In this document: one piece after another, positions 5,949 to 7,518 of the stretch
How the letters are laid out: every line of letters starts with the position of its first letter
Numbering within the stretch: the first letter of the stretch is position 1
Assembly: GCA_900549245.1 (NCBI GenBank)
Contig: URNQ01000084.1
Location: 1 to 7,518, forward strand
DNA length: 7,518 nucleotides
Reading direction: 5' to 3'
Source of the DNA: an uncultured Collinsella sp.
GTDB lineage: Bacteria; Actinomycetota; Coriobacteriia; Coriobacteriales; Coriobacteriaceae
Program-made: the position numbers and the translations under genes
Notes under the pieces: generated by a model
Database searches by the model: none
What the model saw: only the letters and a program-made list of their open reading frames with translations
Told to the model about the DNA's origin: nothing

Positions 5949-6374
5949 ATGCCGTGCGAGAACAGCGCCCGCAAGCGCAGTAAGACGATGGCGTTCCGCT
6001 GCACGCCCGAGGAGCATAAGCTCATATGCGAGATGGCCGCCTGGAGCGGCATGAACAGGCAGGACTACATCATCGCCAAGCTCACCGATACCCAGGTCGA
6101 GGTGAGACCCTCTGTGAGCGTGCAGAAGGCGCTGAAGGACTCGATGGCGGAGTTGGCCAAGGAAGTACGGCTGGCGGCCTCCTACAGCGAGCTGAGCGAG
6201 TCTCTGCAGCAGAGAGTCGAGCACGTGATGAGGTTCTTCCTGGCGCTCGGCGAGCCTATTGACTCGCGAGTGGACGACGCGTCTCAGGAAGAATCGTTCC
6301 CGGCGATGGCGACTGAGGTCGAAACTAACGACAACGCCGACAATGCAAGTATCTTTGGAATGGGTCGCGGCTAA
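5949..6374 (+). CDS. Ribbon-helix-helix-like protein, MobC-type candidate
   Basis: The 141-residue protein starts with a basic stretch (SARKRSK), then MAFRCTPEEHKLICEMAAWSG and MNRQDYIIAKL (residues 14-45), the strand-helix-helix pattern of ribbon-helix-helix DNA-binding proteins such as MobC-like relaxosome accessory factors. A second helical part (56-100) could serve in oligomer formation, and the tail (102-141) is acidic, Asn/Asp-rich and probably disordered. In related elements such proteins bind near oriT and help the relaxase, but no relaxase is adjacent here, so it could equally be a regulator of the operon. GAGGGG nine bases before the ATG, overlapping the integrase end, is the likely ribosome site; the gap to the integrase is five bases. 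A start at the later ATG (5988) is possible but has no ribosome site. The gene is secure; the mobilization role is tentative. Confidence 0.7.
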   Translation: MPCENSARKRSKTMAFRCTPEEHKLICEMAAWSGMNRQDYIIAKLTDTQVEVRPSVSVQKALKDSMAELAKEVRLAASYSELSESLQQRVEHVMRFFLALGEPIDSRVDDASQEESFPAMATEVETNDNADNASIFGMGRG

Positions 6375-6457
6375 CGCTCATCTAAGCGCCGACCAGGAAC
6401 TGCGATTCTTTAGGGTGTTGCCCGCAAAGCAAATAGTTAATCTTCCGCGAAAGGAAG

Positions 6458-6709
6458 CTAAACGGTCCGTTCCTCGACATAGAGGATCTCGTTTTGCGCC
6501 TCCAGGATTCGCGCGGCGTCGCCGATGCGCTCGGCGCACCTCTCGCTTATCGACCTCAGGGCCAGGACCCCCTCGACGTCGAGCAGGTCCAGCTGGTCGG
6601 CGTGCGCCAGGGACTCGAGCAGCTGGTCCAGGCCCCTCGCCAGCCTTCCTGCATCCGCCACCGCGTCAAGCAGCTCACGACGCTCGTCCTTCTCGTTGAT
6701 ATCCATCAT
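6458..6709 (-). CDS. Small acidic helical protein, unknown function
   Basis: This 83-residue protein (from MMDINEKDERRELLDAV to ILYVEERTV) is rich in Glu, Asp, Leu and Ala and looks all-helical, with leucine spacing (LARGLDQLLESLAHADQLDLLD) that suggests a coiled coil or helical bundle. There is no signal peptide, membrane segment or cysteine cluster; the only cysteine is in SERCAERIG. The start is well supported: GGAGGA lies seven bases before the first of two adjacent ATGs. The frame stays open far upstream (to 7207), but that part is Arg/Gly-rich and does not look like protein. It is transcribed against the integrase operon, ending 83 bases from the stop of the gene to its left, so it is a separate unit. 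Its size and acidity recall accessory proteins of mobile elements, such as anti-defence or DNA-mimic proteins, but that is only a possibility. I do not recognise the family. Confidence 0.7.
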   Translation of the reverse strand: MMDINEKDERRELLDAVADAGRLARGLDQLLESLAHADQLDLLDVEGVLALRSISERCAERIGDAARILEAQNEILYVEERTV

Positions 6710-7249
6710 TGGCTGTCCTCCTTCTTCCGACGGACGTGTTGCGCAGCACCGTAGCCGTTCCGCATGGAGAACCATCTCGCCACCGCGATCCCGTGCGCAT
6801 ATTGGCCGCAAGCGGCGCGGGGAATGCCGTCCCGATGCGGACCACGGCACCGCGACTCGGGAACGCGCCGTCGTTCCCGCCGCGGCGTCGTCTCCAATCC
6901 CACGGGAGCCCAGCAACCGCCGACAGATCGCATCCCATGCCTGGAAGCCTCGGCGCCCATGCCTGATTCCATGCCGCACGCCTGCGCCCTTCCGATCCGA
7001 AACCCGCCCCGGCGTTCCTTGGACGCGCAGGGTCGCACGCCGGCAGGCGGCCCGCAAGGGCCGCGACACTTTTTCGGGTTCTTCGCCCCATGCGCTGCGC
7101 GCGCGAACAACGCGAAAAACTGACGTCAGGAGATTTCTATAACCACGTCCGACTTCGCTTCCTCCCTTGCCGGCGCGCCCGCGCTGCATGCGACTCACGC
7201 GACGCAAGGCACGCCACAGGGGCGGGCCTCAGAGTCTAAGGAGCAAGGC
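6710..7249. other. 540-bp gene-free, hairpin-rich region
   Basis: Frames are open in both directions, as expected for GC-rich DNA, but none has a ribosome site or a protein-like composition. The region holds several symmetric features: CGGGAAC (6858-6864) with GTTCCCG (6873-6879) around 8 bases; GCGGCCC (7047-7053) with GGGCCGC (7058-7064) around GCAA; the self-complementary CTGACGTCAG (7120-7129); and the direct repeat CCCATGCCTG at 6934 and 6956, with a related CCATGCC at 6969. Its place between two element genes makes it a candidate transfer or replication origin, or a structured RNA; nothing proves any of these. I see no tRNA and no CRISPR array. Confidence 0.5.
7047..7074 (+). terminator. 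Possible rightward terminator hairpin
   Basis: A 7-base perfect GC stem (GCGGCCC with GGGCCGC) closes on a GCAA tetraloop, and TTTTT follows after five bases (7070-7074). The five-base gap makes it a weak match to a rho-independent terminator. If real, it would end a transcript made from within 6710-7046, which would point to a non-coding RNA there, since no rightward gene precedes it. Confidence 0.3.
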
Positions 7250-7518
7250 ATGAACGACATGAAGGAAAAGGCGATGGGCGCGGTCAAGGCCTTCCTCGAG
7301 CGCAAGGGCTACGAGATCGTCGACGAGGCCTGGCAGGGCCCCGAGGGCATCGGCGGGATCGACCTCGTGGCGGTGGACGAGGACGGGACACTGGTGTTCG
7401 TCGACGCCACGGTCCGCATCGGGACGGACGGCTTCCCCGAGGCCCACAGGGCGCGCGGGCTGCGCGAGGCGCTGGCGGCGGCGTGGCTCTCCGGCAACGG
7501 CGACGACTACGCCGACAC
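7250..7518 (+). CDS. YraN-like (UPF0102) nuclease-fold protein, partial
   Basis: The first 89 residues are present; the rest is beyond the edge. The ATG at 7250 has AAGGAG six bases upstream. The pattern AVKAFLERKGYEIVDEAW, then GIDLVAVDEDGTLVFVDATVR (residues 37-56), follows the YraN/UPF0102 family, a restriction-endonuclease-like fold related to Holliday junction resolvases. Asp38 matches the conserved metal-binding aspartate. In typical members the next strand reads VFVEVKTR with catalytic Glu and Lys; here it is VFVDATVR, so Glu is replaced by Asp52 and Lys by Thr54. The protein is therefore probably catalytically weak or inactive and may act by binding DNA. Being next to the element's non-coding region it may belong to the element, but a chromosomal origin cannot be excluded. 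The family call is by pattern, so confidence is moderate. Confidence 0.7.
   Translation, partial: MNDMKEKAMGAVKAFLERKGYEIVDEAWQGPEGIGGIDLVAVDEDGTLVFVDATVRIGTDGFPEAHRARGLREALAAAWLSGNGDDYAD

Larger units (their letters stand above)
4114..7518. mobile_element. Left part of an integrative element (ICE or IME type)
   Basis: A divergent repressor, an excisionase-like protein, a tyrosine integrase and a mobilization-type protein, followed by accessory genes, form the integration and control module of an integrative and conjugative or mobilizable element. The excisionase gene uses AGG for four of nine arginines, whereas guaA uses it about once in the whole gene, which supports foreign origin. The coordinates cover the genes I assign to it; the true left end lies between about 3650 and 4113, and the right end is beyond the window. 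No relaxase, coupling ATPase, capsid or terminase gene is visible, so conjugative, mobilizable and phage-like versions cannot be separated here. Confidence 0.7.

Noticed and set aside
6442..6457. CTTCC-GCGAAA-GGAAG stem between convergent genes as a terminator
   Set aside because: The stem is only five bases long and no T run follows in either direction.
6710..7207. Upstream extension of the small leftward gene to 249 codons
   Set aside because: The extra part is Arg/Gly-rich without protein-like pattern, and a strong ribosome site marks the start at 6709.
3496..7518. CRISPR array, tRNA gene or IS element
   Set aside because: No regularly spaced direct repeats of CRISPR length, no tRNA T-loop or cloverleaf pattern, and no transposase frame were seen.

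Overview
The window looks like a high-GC Actinomycetota genome, most likely a gut member of the Coriobacteriia such as Collinsella. This rests on the GC-rich codon usage of guaA, strong AGGAGG-type ribosome sites, and the general look of the small proteins; it is an inference, not a search result. Two parts can be told apart: a chromosomal part (about 1-3650) and an integrated mobile element (from somewhere between about 3650 and 4110 to beyond the right edge).

Chromosomal part. A partial leftward gene of unknown function (1-297) and a small rightward XRE-type DNA-binding protein gene (374-592) diverge from a 24-bp perfect palindrome that covers the -10 of the leftward promoter, a layout typical of autoregulation. 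A leftward cytoplasmic L-asparaginase gene (ansA, 615-1628) is followed by a divergent rightward GMP synthase gene (guaA, 1897-3495), which ends in a strong rho-independent terminator (3610-3646). Between the terminator and the next gene lies a gene-free stretch packed with a short motif, GGGAGTAAA, in both orientations. Its outer copies form 10-bp terminal inverted repeats (3652-4027).

Mobile element part. A leftward XRE repressor (4114-4527) diverges from a rightward set: a small excisionase-like winged-helix/HTH protein (4668-4871), a tyrosine integrase one base later (4873-5943), and a ribbon-helix-helix-like mobilization-type protein (5949-6374). The intergenic region has two overlapping-control promoters, and three copies of GTACG-N5-GTACG lie in or beside them; this is probably the lysogeny-like switch that sets when the element excises. 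Downstream are a small acidic leftward gene of unknown function (6458-6709), a 540-bp gene-free GC-rich region with several hairpins and direct repeats (6710-7249; a candidate transfer or replication origin or structured RNA), and the start of a YraN-like nuclease-fold protein (7250 to the edge) that lacks the usual catalytic lysine.

The integrase sits near the guaA 3' end, a known hotspot for genomic islands. Neither attachment site can be fixed from this window, because the right end of the element is not included.
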